Of a stretch of DNA of 64,000 bases, positions 10,071 through 18,386 are shown piece after piece. The DNA is from Hyphomicrobiaceae bacterium (GTDB lineage Bacteria; Pseudomonadota; Alphaproteobacteria; Rhizobiales; Hyphomicrobiaceae). The number at the start of each line of letters is the position of its first letter. Position 1 is the first letter of the stretch. The position numbers and the translations under genes are program-made. Below the pieces are notes generated by a model. It was not told the DNA's origin. It searched no databases and saw only the letters and a program-made list of their open reading frames with translations. The stretch spans positions 1-64,000 of the forward strand of contig JALHMC010000005.1 in the NCBI GenBank assembly GCA_022844225.1, in the 5' to 3' direction.

Positions 10071-10565
10071 TCAGGCAGTGGCCGGTCCCGCGGTGGCTTG
10101 GCGCTTGCGCATGTAGAGGGCGCCGAAATCGACCGGATCGAGCATCAGCGGCGGCATGATTCCACCATCGCGGGTCATGTCGGCAACGATGCGGCGAACG
10201 AAGGGAAAGAGGAGCGTCGGACACTGGATGTTGAGTACGGCCTCGAGCACGTCCGGCGGTGCGTTCTCGATCCTGAACAGGCCCGAATAGGCGAGTTCCA
10301 TGTCGAAGATGACGCCGATCGACTTGCTCTCGGCGCGGGCCTTGAACGAGAGCGTGCTCTCGTAAACGCCGGGCCCGACCTGCTCGGGGCTTACGTCCAT
10401 CTCCAGGTTGAGGTTCGGGTTCTCGGCCTGCGACGTCATCAGCTTCCGGATGCTCGGGCTCTCGAAGGAGAGATCCTTGACGTACTGACCGATGATGCGG
10501 ATCTGCATCTGCTGCTCCGCCGCCGCCTGCGGGGGACTGCCATTGCCTTTTGCGGGCTCGGTCAT
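10071..10565 (-). CDS. secB: Protein-export chaperone SecB
   Basis: A 164-residue SecB: 'IIGQYVKDLSFESPS' near residue 23-37, 'VYESTLSFKARAESKSIG', 'NIQCPTLLFPFVRRIVAD' and the acidic substrate/SecA-binding surface. SecB tetramers keep preproteins unfolded and deliver them to SecA. Start at 10565 has GAGAGGAG upstream; the frame extends 53 codons further without homology. Convergent with the cNMP-binding gene, 12 bases apart. Confidence 0.95.
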   Translation of the reverse strand: MTEPAKGNGSPPQAAAEQQMQIRIIGQYVKDLSFESPSIRKLMTSQAENPNLNLEMDVSPEQVGPGVYESTLSFKARAESKSIGVIFDMELAYSGLFRIENAPPDVLEAVLNIQCPTLLFPFVRRIVADMTRDGGIMPPLMLDPVDFGALYMRKRQATAGPATA

Positions 10566-11014
10566 CGGAACAGTGCTCCTCTCGCGGGTGCAGCATCGGC
10601 GCCGCGTGACATGGCGATTCGAAACCGGACGTTCAGGTCGCCCAGTCTCCGCTCGAACACCGTCGACCGGTACGTTCCGGAAACTGGCGCTCGGCTGGCT
10701 AGCACTCCCCCTGCTGGCCGGCAAGGCGTTTCGCGGGCGGATTCACGACAGACCTAAGCGGGTTCCTAAGCCACCCAATGGGGGACAGCACCGAGGCGCC
10801 GGCCGACCTGTGAGATGCTCTGTCTCCAATTTCCCGGGCGATTCGAAATCTGCAGCTGGATCAAAGCTGTAAAGCTCAGTACGCGCAGAATGCATAGCTC
10901 ATATGCGATTCCCTAACCTTGACCACTGTATCCTTGATGATGATAACTACGGATACTATCTTAAAAAGGCGAGTCGGTGGCGATGCTAGCCGCCCTGCTG
11001 ACGGAGGACGCTGC
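10566..11014. other. 449-base intergenic region between secB and the MarR gene
   Basis: No convincing gene: the small open frames here lack ribosome-binding sites and recognizable protein features. The region must hold the divergent promoters for secB and the MarR-family gene. The stretch from about 10880 on is AT-rich compared with its surroundings and contains a promoter-like sequence described separately. Confidence 0.6.
10928..10962 (+). promoter_or_regulatory. Possible promoter/operator of the MarR-HlyD genes
   Basis: TTGATG (10934-10939) and TATCTT (10957-10962) are 17 bases apart, as in a sigma-70-type promoter. The inverted hexamers GTATCC (10928-10933) and GGATAC (10951-10956) flank the spacer and could be an autoregulatory MarR operator. 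The boxes are not ideal, and the repeat is short. Confidence 0.35.
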
Positions 11015-11521
11015 ATGGCAGACGGAGATCGCAATTTCGGGTGGTTAACGACCGACGTTGCGCGTCTTCTTCGGACGATATTCGATCGCCGTGTCAAGGC
11101 GTTGGGTATCACCCGTCCGCAATGGCTGGCGATCGTACGACTGAACCGGCGTCCCGGCGCCAGTCAGTCGGAACTCGCCGACATGATGGAAATAGAGAAG
11201 GCGCCCGCGGGTAAGATCGTCGATCGACTCGAGGAGCGCGGGTGGGTGGAACGGCGTCCCGATCCGGTGGATCGGCGCATCAACCGGATCTTTCTCACCG
11301 AGCTCGGCGAGCGCGTCCACGCCGTGATCTGGCCGATTGCACAGTCGACCGTCGCTGACGCCCTGGTCGATTTGACCGACAACGACATCGTCCATCTCAC
11401 GCAGCTTCTGTCGCGCGTCAAATACCGACTGGGGCAGATGGCGGAAAATGACAGCATGGTCGAGGACGCCTTGTTCGAGGGTCTCGACGATCCAGTCATG
11501 GGAGACGCCCAATCCGCCTGA
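11015..11521 (+). CDS. MarR-family transcriptional regulator
   Basis: 168 residues with a winged helix-turn-helix of the MarR type: 'LGITRPQWLAIVRLNRRPGA', 'SQSELADMMEIEKAPAGKIV' (recognition helix) and the wing 'ERRPDPVDRRINRIFLTELG'. Start at 11015 has GGAGG 9 bases upstream; an upstream in-frame ATG at 10919 has none. It precedes an HlyD-type membrane fusion protein gene by 123 bases on the same strand, a common arrangement in which MarR proteins repress efflux genes. The inducer is unknown. Confidence 0.9.
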   Translation: MADGDRNFGWLTTDVARLLRTIFDRRVKALGITRPQWLAIVRLNRRPGASQSELADMMEIEKAPAGKIVDRLEERGWVERRPDPVDRRINRIFLTELGERVHAVIWPIAQSTVADALVDLTDNDIVHLTQLLSRVKYRLGQMAENDSMVEDALFEGLDDPVMGDAQSA

Positions 11522-11644
11522 GGATGGCTCGACCGGAAGGGCCATGAGCCCTTGGCTGGAGCGAGCCGCAACCTCGAAACGTAGCCGAGCAGATCTCTAA
11601 CAGTCGCAAACGTCGCATCCTTTTCCAAGTGAGACCGAGCCAAA

Positions 11645-12703
11645 ATGCGCCTACTCAGACCCTTCCTGCTGATCGCCGTACCGGCCGCCGCCGTGGCCGG
11701 TGCAATGCTCTGGTACTTGTGGGGTGGCCGCTATATCGGCACCGAGAACGCCTACGTGAAGGCCGACATCGTCCACGTTGCGGCCGAGGTGGCGGGCCGT
11801 GTGGTGGAGGTCGGCGTCAAGGATCATGCGCAGGTCAAACCGGGTGATCTGCTGCTAAAGATTGATCCCGAGCCCTACAAGCTGGCGCTGGAGCAGGCCG
11901 ATGCCGAGCTCGACCAGACACGGGCCAGGGTCGCCGCATTGCGCGCCGAATATCACGAGGCGACCGCCGAGTTGCGCGAGGCCGAGGATCGCGTGCAATT
12001 CTTCGATGCCCAGCGCGACCGCCAGCGTCGGCTTGCCGACAAGGGCGTCGGCAAGGCGTTCCAGTTCGAGGAGGCCGATTCCAACGCCGACGCGGCGCGG
12101 GCTCGTGTGACTGCGTCTCGCCAGAAGATGCAGCGGGTCCTCGCCCAACTGGGTGGAAATCCGCAGATCGAGACGGACGCTCATCCGCTCGTTCGTGAGA
12201 AGTCGGCTGCGCGCAGTCGCGCGCAACTCGATCTCGACAGGACGGTCGTGCGTGCTCCGCTGGGTGGCCTCGCCGTCAACGTGAAGCTGCTTCCGGGCGA
12301 GCATGTTCGCGCCGCGACGCCCCTGTTTGCGCTGATCAGCGATGCGACGCCGTGGGTCGAGGCAAACTTCAAGGAGACCGAGCTCACCTACGTCCGCCCC
12401 GGTCAGACGGCCACCGTCGTGCTCGATATCTATCCCGACGTAATGTGGCAGGCCGAGGTGGAGAGCATCAGCCCTGCCACAGGTGCAGAGTTCGCGCTAT
12501 TGCCGCCTCAGAACGCGTCCGGAAACTGGGTGAAGGTCGTGCAGCGCCTGCCAGTTCGCCTGAAGCTGAAGCCGAACGAGAGTGCGGAGCCGCTGCCCCT
12601 CCGCGCTGGCATGACGGCCTCAGTGAGCGTGGACACGAAGCGCGAGCGCCGCCTCAGCACATTGTTCGGGGGACGTAGCGTCGCGGCGACCGTCAAACCC
12701 TGA
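11645..12703 (+). CDS. HlyD/EmrA-type membrane fusion (periplasmic adaptor) protein
   Basis: 352 residues: one N-terminal membrane segment ('FLLIAVPAAAVAGAMLWYL'), a biotinyl-lipoyl-like half ('GRVVEVGVKDHAQVKPGDLL'), a long coiled coil (about 75-180), the second lipoyl half ('TVVRAPLGGLAVNVKLLPGE') and a beta-barrel domain ('PWVEANFKETELTYVRPGQ'). EmrA-like proteins couple an MFS (EmrB) pump in the inner membrane to an outer-membrane channel. No EmrB or TolC gene follows; a terminator comes directly after, so its partner must be encoded elsewhere. Probably controlled by the MarR protein upstream. Confidence 0.9.
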   Translation: MRLLRPFLLIAVPAAAVAGAMLWYLWGGRYIGTENAYVKADIVHVAAEVAGRVVEVGVKDHAQVKPGDLLLKIDPEPYKLALEQADAELDQTRARVAALRAEYHEATAELREAEDRVQFFDAQRDRQRRLADKGVGKAFQFEEADSNADAARARVTASRQKMQRVLAQLGGNPQIETDAHPLVREKSAARSRAQLDLDRTVVRAPLGGLAVNVKLLPGEHVRAATPLFALISDATPWVEANFKETELTYVRPGQTATVVLDIYPDVMWQAEVESISPATGAEFALLPPQNASGNWVKVVQRLPVRLKLKPNESAEPLPLRAGMTASVSVDTKRERRLSTLFGGRSVAATVKP

Positions 12704-12732
12704 CTGCGGCTGCAGCAACACGGCCAGAGTAA

Positions 12733-12772
12733 AAAAGGCATCCGGACCTCGGGTTCGGGTGCCTTTTCTTTT
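12733..12772 (+). terminator. Rho-independent terminator after the HlyD gene
   Basis: A 12-bp stem (AAAAGGCATCCG with CGGGTGCCTTTT, one G-U pair) with an 11-base loop, followed by CTTTT. It ends the MarR-HlyD transcript. Confidence 0.8.
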
Positions 12773-12915
12773 GCGTCCGCGGCTTTAATCTACGAATCTC
12801 CTCCTATCCGTCTTTTGTCCGCCAGATTTTCGGCGAATATTGCGACGGAGCGGCAACGCTAGTGCCGTTATCACCATGCCGGGGAAGTCAACCGACTTAA
12901 GAAGGGAAGCTTGTA

Positions 12916-13206
12916 ATGCGATTGTCTCTGAAAGCTCTGGCGGCTGCGGCGCTGATGGTGGCCGGATTGGCCGTCACGAGCGCCGAAGCCGCGCCTGCGG
13001 GTGCCGGCCTCGTGCCTCTGAACAGCGCCGTCGAGTCGGCACCGATCGCGCAGAAGACCCACTGGGTGCGCCGCTGCCATCGCACGCGTTACGGAAGCGT
13101 ACGCTGCCACCGCGTGTGGGTGAAGCCGCGCCACTACAGGCCGTATGGCCACTACAGGCCGCACCGCGGCTACCACAGGCCGCACCGCCACTACCGTCGC
13201 TACTAA
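12916..13206 (+). CDS. Small secreted His/Tyr/Arg-rich protein
   Basis: 96 residues. Residues 1-26 are a clear signal peptide ('MRLSLKALAAAALMVAGLA', cleavage near 'AEAAPA'). The mature part has two Cys ('RRCHRTRYGSVRCHR') and a C-terminal tail made of irregular repeats of H-Y-R-P, Y-G-H-Y-R-P-H and similar units, very rich in His, Arg and Tyr. A GGGAAG ribosome site lies upstream and a terminator follows. Such tails suggest metal or polyanion binding, but no family function is known to me. Monocistronic. Confidence 0.82.
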   Translation: MRLSLKALAAAALMVAGLAVTSAEAAPAGAGLVPLNSAVESAPIAQKTHWVRRCHRTRYGSVRCHRVWVKPRHYRPYGHYRPHRGYHRPHRHYRRY

Positions 13207-13241
13207 AAAGGCGCGCGGCGCCGATCATATTCGGCAAACGC

Positions 13242-13272
13242 AGGGCCGCCTCCATCGAGGCGGCCCTTTGCC
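13242..13272 (+). terminator. Terminator after the small secreted protein gene
   Basis: A perfect 11-bp stem (AGGGCCGCCTC / GAGGCGGCCCT) with a 4-base loop and TTGCC after it; it lies between two convergent genes and may serve both. Confidence 0.75.
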
Positions 13273-13296
13273 TTTCCAGCGATCATTCGGCCAGCC

Positions 13297-14745
13297 TTAA
13301 AGTGCAATCACTTTGCCGGGGTTCATGATGTTGGTGGGGTCGAGTGCCCGCTTGATCCGCGTCATCAGCTCGATCTCGACCGGGCTCTTGTAGCGCAAGT
13401 TCTCCTCGCGCCGCACCACGCCGATGCCGTGCTCGGCGCTGATCGAGCCGCCCAGGTCGACGACGATGTCGTGCACGATTTTATTGATCGCTTCCCGCTC
13501 GGCATTCCACTGGTCGAACGTCCAATCCGCGGGTCGCACGGGGTTGTAGTGCAGGTTGCCATCGCCGACGTGCCCGAAACAGCAGAACCGGGATGTCGGA
13601 TAGGCCGCCAACATCGCTGAGTCGGCACGCCGGATGAACTCGGTGATGCGCGAGAGAGGCACCGAGACGTCATGCGGCACCGCGCCGCCGGCAGCCTGCA
13701 CACCGAACGGCAAATCTTCGCGCACCTTCCAGAGCTTGCGCGCCTGCTCGCCGGACGTGGCCAGCACAGCGTCGTGCGCGATCCCCTTTTCGACCGCCTC
13801 GCCCAGTATGTGCGACAGCGGCTCGGCCAATGATCCCGGCTCCCCCTGCCCGGTCACTTCGGTCAACACATACCAAGGGTATGCGACCGGCATTGGATCG
13901 GTGGAACCCGGTACGCCTGCGAGCAGAAGGTCGACCGTTGGACGGCTGATCAGCTCGAACGAAGAGACGCTTTCGCCGATCGCCTGGCGCATGAGGCCAA
14001 GGAGCGCCACGGCATCGTCGGGCGTGCCAACGGCAATCCAAGCCGATTGAGACTCGCTTGGCCGCGGAAACAGCTTGAGCACCGCTGCAGTGATGATCCC
14101 GAGTGTACCTTCGCCGCCGATGAAGAGCTGCTTCAGATCGTAGCCCGTGTTGTCCTTGCGGAGCCCCTTGAGGCCATTCCATACCTGACCGTCGGGCAGG
14201 ACCACTTCCAGTCCGAGAACGAGATTACGGGTGTTGCCGTAGCGCAGTACCTGGATGCCGCCGGCATTGGTCGAGATATTGCCGCCAATCTGGCATGTTC
14301 CCTCTGCACCGAGGCTCAAAGGAAACAGGCGATTGACGTCTGCCGCCTGACGCTGGATCTCCTGCAGTACGACGCCCGCCTCGACCGTGATCGTATCGTT
14401 CTTCAAGTCGATCTCGCGGATTGCCTTCATGCGGGAAGTGGAAACGATGACCTCGTTCATGCCGGTGCCGGGCTGGCTACCGTAGGTGAGCCCTGTATTG
14501 CCGCCCTGCGGTACGATGGCCGTGCCCGTCTCGGCGCAGATGCGAACGATGTGCGATAATTCGTTGGTCGTGCGCGGGCGCAGGAAGAGCGGCGAAGCGC
14601 CCTGCCAGTTGCCGCGCCAGCTTTTGGCATACGGCAAGATGTCTTCGGGCTTGTCGAGGTAGCCGCCTTCCCCTGCAGCCGCCTTCAGACGCTCGAGGAC
14701 GCTTGCTGGGATCGGCTGACGCGGTGTGCTGGTCGATGTGGCCAT
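13297..14745 (-). CDS. FAD-linked 2-hydroxyacid dehydrogenase (D-lactate / D-2-hydroxyglutarate type)
   Basis: 482 residues of the VAO/GlcD family. The PCMH-type FAD-binding domain has 'PQGGNTGLTYGSQPG' and 'GTCQIGGNISTNAGG'; the C-terminal FAD-oxidase domain has 'FGHVGDGNLHYN' (metal/substrate histidines) and ends 'HGIGVVRREENLRY' and 'DPTNIMNPGKV'. Family members oxidise D-2-hydroxyacids such as D-lactate, glycolate or D-2-hydroxyglutarate to 2-oxoacids with FAD. This length and the motif pattern fit the D-2-hydroxyglutarate dehydrogenase branch best. It is downstream of, and on the same strand as, the enoyl-CoA hydratase and HisN-like genes. Confidence 0.88.
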   Translation of the reverse strand: MATSTSTPRQPIPASVLERLKAAAGEGGYLDKPEDILPYAKSWRGNWQGASPLFLRPRTTNELSHIVRICAETGTAIVPQGGNTGLTYGSQPGTGMNEVIVSTSRMKAIREIDLKNDTITVEAGVVLQEIQRQAADVNRLFPLSLGAEGTCQIGGNISTNAGGIQVLRYGNTRNLVLGLEVVLPDGQVWNGLKGLRKDNTGYDLKQLFIGGEGTLGIITAAVLKLFPRPSESQSAWIAVGTPDDAVALLGLMRQAIGESVSSFELISRPTVDLLLAGVPGSTDPMPVAYPWYVLTEVTGQGEPGSLAEPLSHILGEAVEKGIAHDAVLATSGEQARKLWKVREDLPFGVQAAGGAVPHDVSVPLSRITEFIRRADSAMLAAYPTSRFCCFGHVGDGNLHYNPVRPADWTFDQWNAEREAINKIVHDIVVDLGGSISAEHGIGVVRREENLRYKSPVEIELMTRIKRALDPTNIMNPGKVIAL

Positions 14746-14815
14746 GTCGTCTCGGGCTCGTCTCGGATTGTTTGGCGAGGCGGGGCGCTGGCGCGACCCC
14801 GCATGTGACCGCTCT

Positions 14816-15595
14816 TCAGCGACCGGTCCAGGCCGGCTTGCGCTTGGCGAGGAAGGCGTCGAGACCCTCGCGGAAGTCGGCGCTGGTGTAGACCTTGGCG
14901 ACGAGGTCGTGGTCGTCGACTTTAGGGGCGGCCTCGCGGATACGGCGCATCAGCTCCTTCGTCGTCGACAAGGTCAGCGGCGCGAAACCGGCTATCTGAT
15001 GGGCGAGCGCCTTGGCACGCGCCTGGAGCGCCTCGTGATCGTCCGCGAGTTCGGTCACGAGACCCGCGGCGAGGCACTCCTCGGCGCTCATCAGGCGCGA
15101 GGTGAACAGCAGATCGACCACGCGGGGCGCGCCCATCAAACCAACGAGGCGCTGCAGGCTGGTGGCCGAGAGGCAATTGCCGAGCGTCCTCGCGATCGGG
15201 AACCCGTAGCGGGCATCGCGCGTCGCGATGCGCATGTCGCAGCACGCCGCGATCGCTGCTCCGCCGCCTGTGCAGGCGCCCGCGATGGCCGCGATCATGG
15301 GGACGGGACACCGCTCGATGGAGGACAGGATCTGGTCCACTCGGGCCTCGTAATCAAGACCATCCTCGGGCGTCTTGAAGTCGCGGAACTGGGCGATGTC
15401 CGTGCCCGCCGCAAACGCCTTCGGGCCCGCCCCGGTGACCACGATCGCGCGGATCGTGCCGTCGCGCGCCTCGCCGTCGCAGAGTTCGGCCAGCCGGGCA
15501 TACATCGCGAACGTGAGGGCATTGTATTTTTCGGGGCGATTGAGGGTGATGGTCATCACCGGCCCATCGCGCGCAACGAGGACGTCTTCGTTCAT
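14816..15595 (-). CDS. Enoyl-CoA hydratase/isomerase family protein
   Basis: 259 residues of the crotonase fold: 'VMTITLNRPEKYNALT' at the N-terminus, oxyanion-hole segments 'KAFAAGTDIAQF' and 'IAAIAGACTGGGAAIAACCD', and the C-terminal 'LDAFLAKRKPAWTGR'. The family hydrates enoyl-CoAs or isomerises them. The usual second catalytic Glu region reads 'RTLGNCLSATS', so the exact reaction is uncertain. Start at 15595 has GAAAGG upstream; the frame opens 20 codons earlier. Confidence 0.9.
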   Translation of the reverse strand: MNEDVLVARDGPVMTITLNRPEKYNALTFAMYARLAELCDGEARDGTIRAIVVTGAGPKAFAAGTDIAQFRDFKTPEDGLDYEARVDQILSSIERCPVPMIAAIAGACTGGGAAIAACCDMRIATRDARYGFPIARTLGNCLSATSLQRLVGLMGAPRVVDLLFTSRLMSAEECLAAGLVTELADDHEALQARAKALAHQIAGFAPLTLSTTKELMRRIREAAPKVDDHDLVAKVYTSADFREGLDAFLAKRKPAWTGR

Positions 15596-15688
15596 GGCAT
15601 GCCTTTCAGAGGGCGCTTCGGTCCGGATAGCAGCAGGCGCGGCGGAGAAGCGCAAGCTTTGCGAGGCGTTTCGCCCCGTGCGGCGCCG

Positions 15689-16498
15689 TCAGCGCCCGGC
15701 CGTGATCTCGAGCGCGATCTCGTGGAGCCGGGGGTCGCCGCACGCCAGAATGCGGCCGCCCTCCTCCGCACGACCACCGGCCCAGTTGGTGACGACGCCG
15801 CCGGCCCTCTCGATGATCGGGATGAGCGGGACGATATCGTAGGACTTCAAGCCGGCTTCGACGATGATATCGATATGACCGGCGGCCAGCAGACAATAGG
15901 CATAGCAGTCGCCGCCGAACCGAGTGAGGCGCGCTTGAGCGCGCAGCCGCGCGAAGACCTGGGCTTCGTGGCCTTTCGCGAAAAGATCCGGGCTGGTGGT
16001 CGTCAGTCGCGCATCTTCGAGTCTCGGGCAGGCCACGGTGTGCACACGTCGCGCCCGTCCATCCGTGCTTCGCCAATGGGTTGCCGCGGCACTCGACCAG
16101 ATCCGCTCGCGCGTATAGGGCTGATCCATCAGCCCGATTTCGGCTTTTCCCTCGTGCGTGACGCCGATCAGTGTGCCCCAGAGCGGCATTCCGGTGATGA
16201 ATGCACGCGTGCCGTCGACCGGATCGATCACCCACGTGTAGGGGGCCGACCCAGGTGCATGTCCCATTTCCTCGCCGAGGATACCGTGATCGGGGTGGAG
16301 CACAGCCAATCGCTTCCGGATCGCGCGCTCGCCCGCCCGGTCGGCCTCGGTCACGGGGTCGAAAGCGCCGGCAGATGCCTTGTTGTCGATAGCTATGGGC
16401 TTGCGGAAATGCTTGAGAATCACCTTGCCGGACGCATCGGCGAGATCGTGGGCGGTGGCGACCAGTCGGGCCGTCGAGAGGGTGGGGGACGTCGGCAT
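15689..16498 (-). CDS. hisN: Inositol-monophosphatase-family phosphatase (HisN-type histidinol phosphatase)
   Basis: 269 residues with the lithium-sensitive phosphatase motifs: 'FDPVTEADR', 'GILGEEMG', 'WVIDPVDGTRAFITG' (two metal-binding Asp) and, near the end, 'GLKSYDIVPLIPIIERAGG'. Within the family the pattern is that of HisN, which removes phosphate from histidinol phosphate, rather than SuhB/inositol phosphatase; this is an inference from motif style. It is divergent from the two small RNA genes, which recalls the placement of suhB RNA beside IMPase genes in rhizobia. Confidence 0.82.
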   Translation of the reverse strand: MPTSPTLSTARLVATAHDLADASGKVILKHFRKPIAIDNKASAGAFDPVTEADRAGERAIRKRLAVLHPDHGILGEEMGHAPGSAPYTWVIDPVDGTRAFITGMPLWGTLIGVTHEGKAEIGLMDQPYTRERIWSSAAATHWRSTDGRARRVHTVACPRLEDARLTTTSPDLFAKGHEAQVFARLRAQARLTRFGGDCYAYCLLAAGHIDIIVEAGLKSYDIVPLIPIIERAGGVVTNWAGGRAEEGGRILACGDPRLHEIALEITAGR

Positions 16499-16726
16499 CG
16501 GCAGGCGGTGCTCCGTTGGCTCGGCTCGTTCTCGCGGTTTGGGTCTGTCGGGTGAGTGTGCCCGAATTTGAGAACCACGAGACCAGGTTGCGACCGAATT
16601 TGTGACTTCCAGGACACAACGTTACGCGAAGGTCACGGATCAGATGACCACGGACATTGTCCGAATCGGCGGCTCACCCCATACACAGATCGGTGGCCTC
16701 GCGCGAGACCGTTTCGCTCATCATGA

Positions 16727-16809
16727 CCGAATCCTCGGCAAGCGCGGGCGATGGTGTTTCCTCCCTGGACTTGAGGCCGCTCTCCGAACGATGAGCGGCT
16801 TATTTTTTT
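16727..16809 (+). ncRNA. suhB/MmgR-like (alpha-r8 type) small RNA, copy 1
   Basis: A possible small hairpin (CCGA-ATCC-TCGG), then an unpaired TTTCCTCCCT at 16757-16766, then a terminator: GCCGCTC (16776-16782) paired with GAGCGGC (16793-16799) and a T-rich tail to 16809. The CCTCCC-plus-terminator layout and the place next to an IMPase-family gene recall the suhB/MmgR small RNAs of rhizobia, Hfq-dependent regulators. The 5' end is a guess; no clear promoter was identified. Confidence 0.6.
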
Positions 16810-16814
16810 GACAC

Positions 16815-16830
16815 TTGACGCTTACGTCAA
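16815..16830. repeat. Short inverted repeat between the two small RNAs
   Basis: TTGACG-CTTA-CGTCAA, a perfect 6-bp inverted repeat, preceded by another TTGACA at 16808-16813. It may be an operator or part of a promoter for the second small RNA, but the second RNA starts some 200 bases later, so the link is weak. Confidence 0.3.
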
Positions 16831-17039
16831 GGAAATCCCCGCTCCGGCTGTCCGGCATCACCACTGCATTTCTGCTATGCAGCAACGGCATGGCCGTTGA
16901 AAGAACACACGAAACCCTCCCCATTCGCGAAGTTGCACGAGCTTGCGGCAATCGCCTGGTTGCAGTGCACAATCTTTATCCTTGAAGAATGACGGTTGCC
17001 CCTCTACATAGGCGATGTGGCGCTGACGAGCTTCGGCCC

Positions 17040-17114
17040 GGCGGCCCCACAGCCCTCCTTTGGGCGTTTCCTCCCTAGACTTGGGCCGTTCGCAAGAACG
17101 GCCCCTTTTCTTTT
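17040..17114 (+). ncRNA. suhB/MmgR-like (alpha-r8 type) small RNA, copy 2
   Basis: GCCC-TCCTTT-GGGC hairpin at 17052-17065, the single-stranded TTTCCTCCCT at 17067-17076, then a perfect 9-bp terminator stem (GGGCCGTTC / GAACGGCCC) with a GCAA tetraloop and CTTTTCTTTT. The core from the CCTCCC motif into the terminator is nearly identical to copy 1 (GTTTCCTCCCT, one base different, then ACTTG and GGCCG). The 5' end is uncertain. Confidence 0.65.
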
Positions 17115-17167
17115 CCGGGAAGTGCATGGGCTGCCCAGCCGAGGCGCGCGAAGAGCCGCACCGGGTA

Positions 17168-18085
17168 TTATTCCGCCGCCGCTCGTCCGCCGATCAGCCC
17201 GGGGAAATCTTCGACCAGCCGAGCGAACACACGGGCAAGTGTCGCGGCGAGCGCGTCGAACCCCTTATTCCGCGCAAATGTGCTCTCGTCGAGATATAAG
17301 GCCCGATTGATCTCGACCTGCAGGGCATGGAAGCCGCGACCCGGCCGTCCGTAATGCTCGGTGATGAAGCCGCCGGCGTATGGACGATTGACGTGCACCT
17401 CGTGGCCCGTCGCCGCTATCGTATCTTTCAGGAATCGCGTCAGCTTGCTGTCGCACGAGGTCCCGAAACGGTCGCCCAGGACGAAGTCAGGTCGTGAGTT
17501 GGCGGGTTGGCCGACGGGCGACGAGGGCATGGAATGGCAGTCGATCAGGATCGCGACGCCGAACCGGCGGCGTGTCTCCTCCAGTAGCCCCGCGAGCGCC
17601 GCATGAAACGGCTTGTAGAGGCGATCGATCCGCTCGATGGCGACACCCACGGGTAGGCGACCGCGATAAATCTCCTCGTTGTCGGCGACGATCCGCGCGA
17701 TCGTGCCGAGACCCCCGACGACCCGTACCGACTGCGTGTTGGCAAACGGGGGAAGCGGTCCATCAAAGAGATCGGGATCAAGCTCGTAGGGTTCGCGGTT
17801 GACGTCGACGTATGCTCGCGGGAAGCGCGCCGAAATGAGCGGCACGCCGAGCCTCGCCACGCCAGCCAGCAACTCGTCCACATAGCAGTCCTCGGACTTG
17901 CGCAAGGCGCGTGCATCGAGTCGAGACTGTTCGAGAAACAGCTCCGTGTAGACGCGTCCGGAATGGGGTGAGCAGAACACGAAGGGCCCTGCCTGCACGT
18001 GGGGCGCAAGGATCACCATCGGCGGATCGAGCTCCGCCGCTATGGACCGTCTCTCCCGCTCGGGCATAGGCGCGTCCTGCACCAC
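17168..18085 (-). CDS. N-formylglutamate amidohydrolase family protein
   Basis: 305 residues with the family signature: 'FVFCSPHSGRVY' at the N-terminus, 'YVDVNREPYELD', 'LIDCHSMPSSP' and 'ALQVEINRALYLDE' at the C-terminus. The family hydrolyses N-formylglutamate in histidine breakdown, but this stand-alone version is not in a hut operon, so its substrate may differ. It lies upstream of and divergent from cpdR, an arrangement common in rhizobia. Start at 18085; an ATG at 18067 is possible. Confidence 0.88.
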   Translation of the reverse strand: MVQDAPMPERERRSIAAELDPPMVILAPHVQAGPFVFCSPHSGRVYTELFLEQSRLDARALRKSEDCYVDELLAGVARLGVPLISARFPRAYVDVNREPYELDPDLFDGPLPPFANTQSVRVVGGLGTIARIVADNEEIYRGRLPVGVAIERIDRLYKPFHAALAGLLEETRRRFGVAILIDCHSMPSSPVGQPANSRPDFVLGDRFGTSCDSKLTRFLKDTIAATGHEVHVNRPYAGGFITEHYGRPGRGFHALQVEINRALYLDESTFARNKGFDALAATLARVFARLVEDFPGLIGGRAAAE

Positions 18086-18386
18086 GTCAATCGTTCATCC
18101 GCCTAGGGACGCCAAACCTGGGGCCCGACGTCGAGGCCGCCTGCGCCCAAGGGCTTGTCCGGCCGCCTTGGTAATGTGCCGCGCCGACGCCGGGAAGTCC
18201 ATGCGAGGTTTGAGCCTGTTTGCACGATTTGGCCCCGGCTTGTGAGGCAGATTCTTTCACATGGGCCTCCGATGCCTGTTATTTCATGGCCTGTTTACCA
18301 AATTGACGTCAGATTTCCGTCGTCTCTTGAGACTTTGATCATACTCGCGTCCCTTCTCCCCCGACTTCGCGCGCCGAGACCCCGTC
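18086..18386. other. 301-base divergent promoter region of the amidohydrolase and cpdR
   Basis: No gene is seen. It should hold the promoters for the two divergent genes. One GATTC (GANTC, the CcrM methylation site of Alphaproteobacteria) occurs at 18250-18254. I find no clear CtrA site. Confidence 0.4.

Noticed and set aside
10492-10872. A plus-strand ORF upstream of the MarR gene with a hydrophobic stretch.
   Set aside because: It begins inside secB antisense, has no ribosome site at the hydrophobic part, and shows no conserved motif.
14726-16555. A 609-codon open frame on the plus strand.
   Set aside because: It is antisense to the enoyl-CoA hydratase and HisN-like genes, with an Arg/Gly-rich composition typical of GC-rich shadow frames and no protein features.
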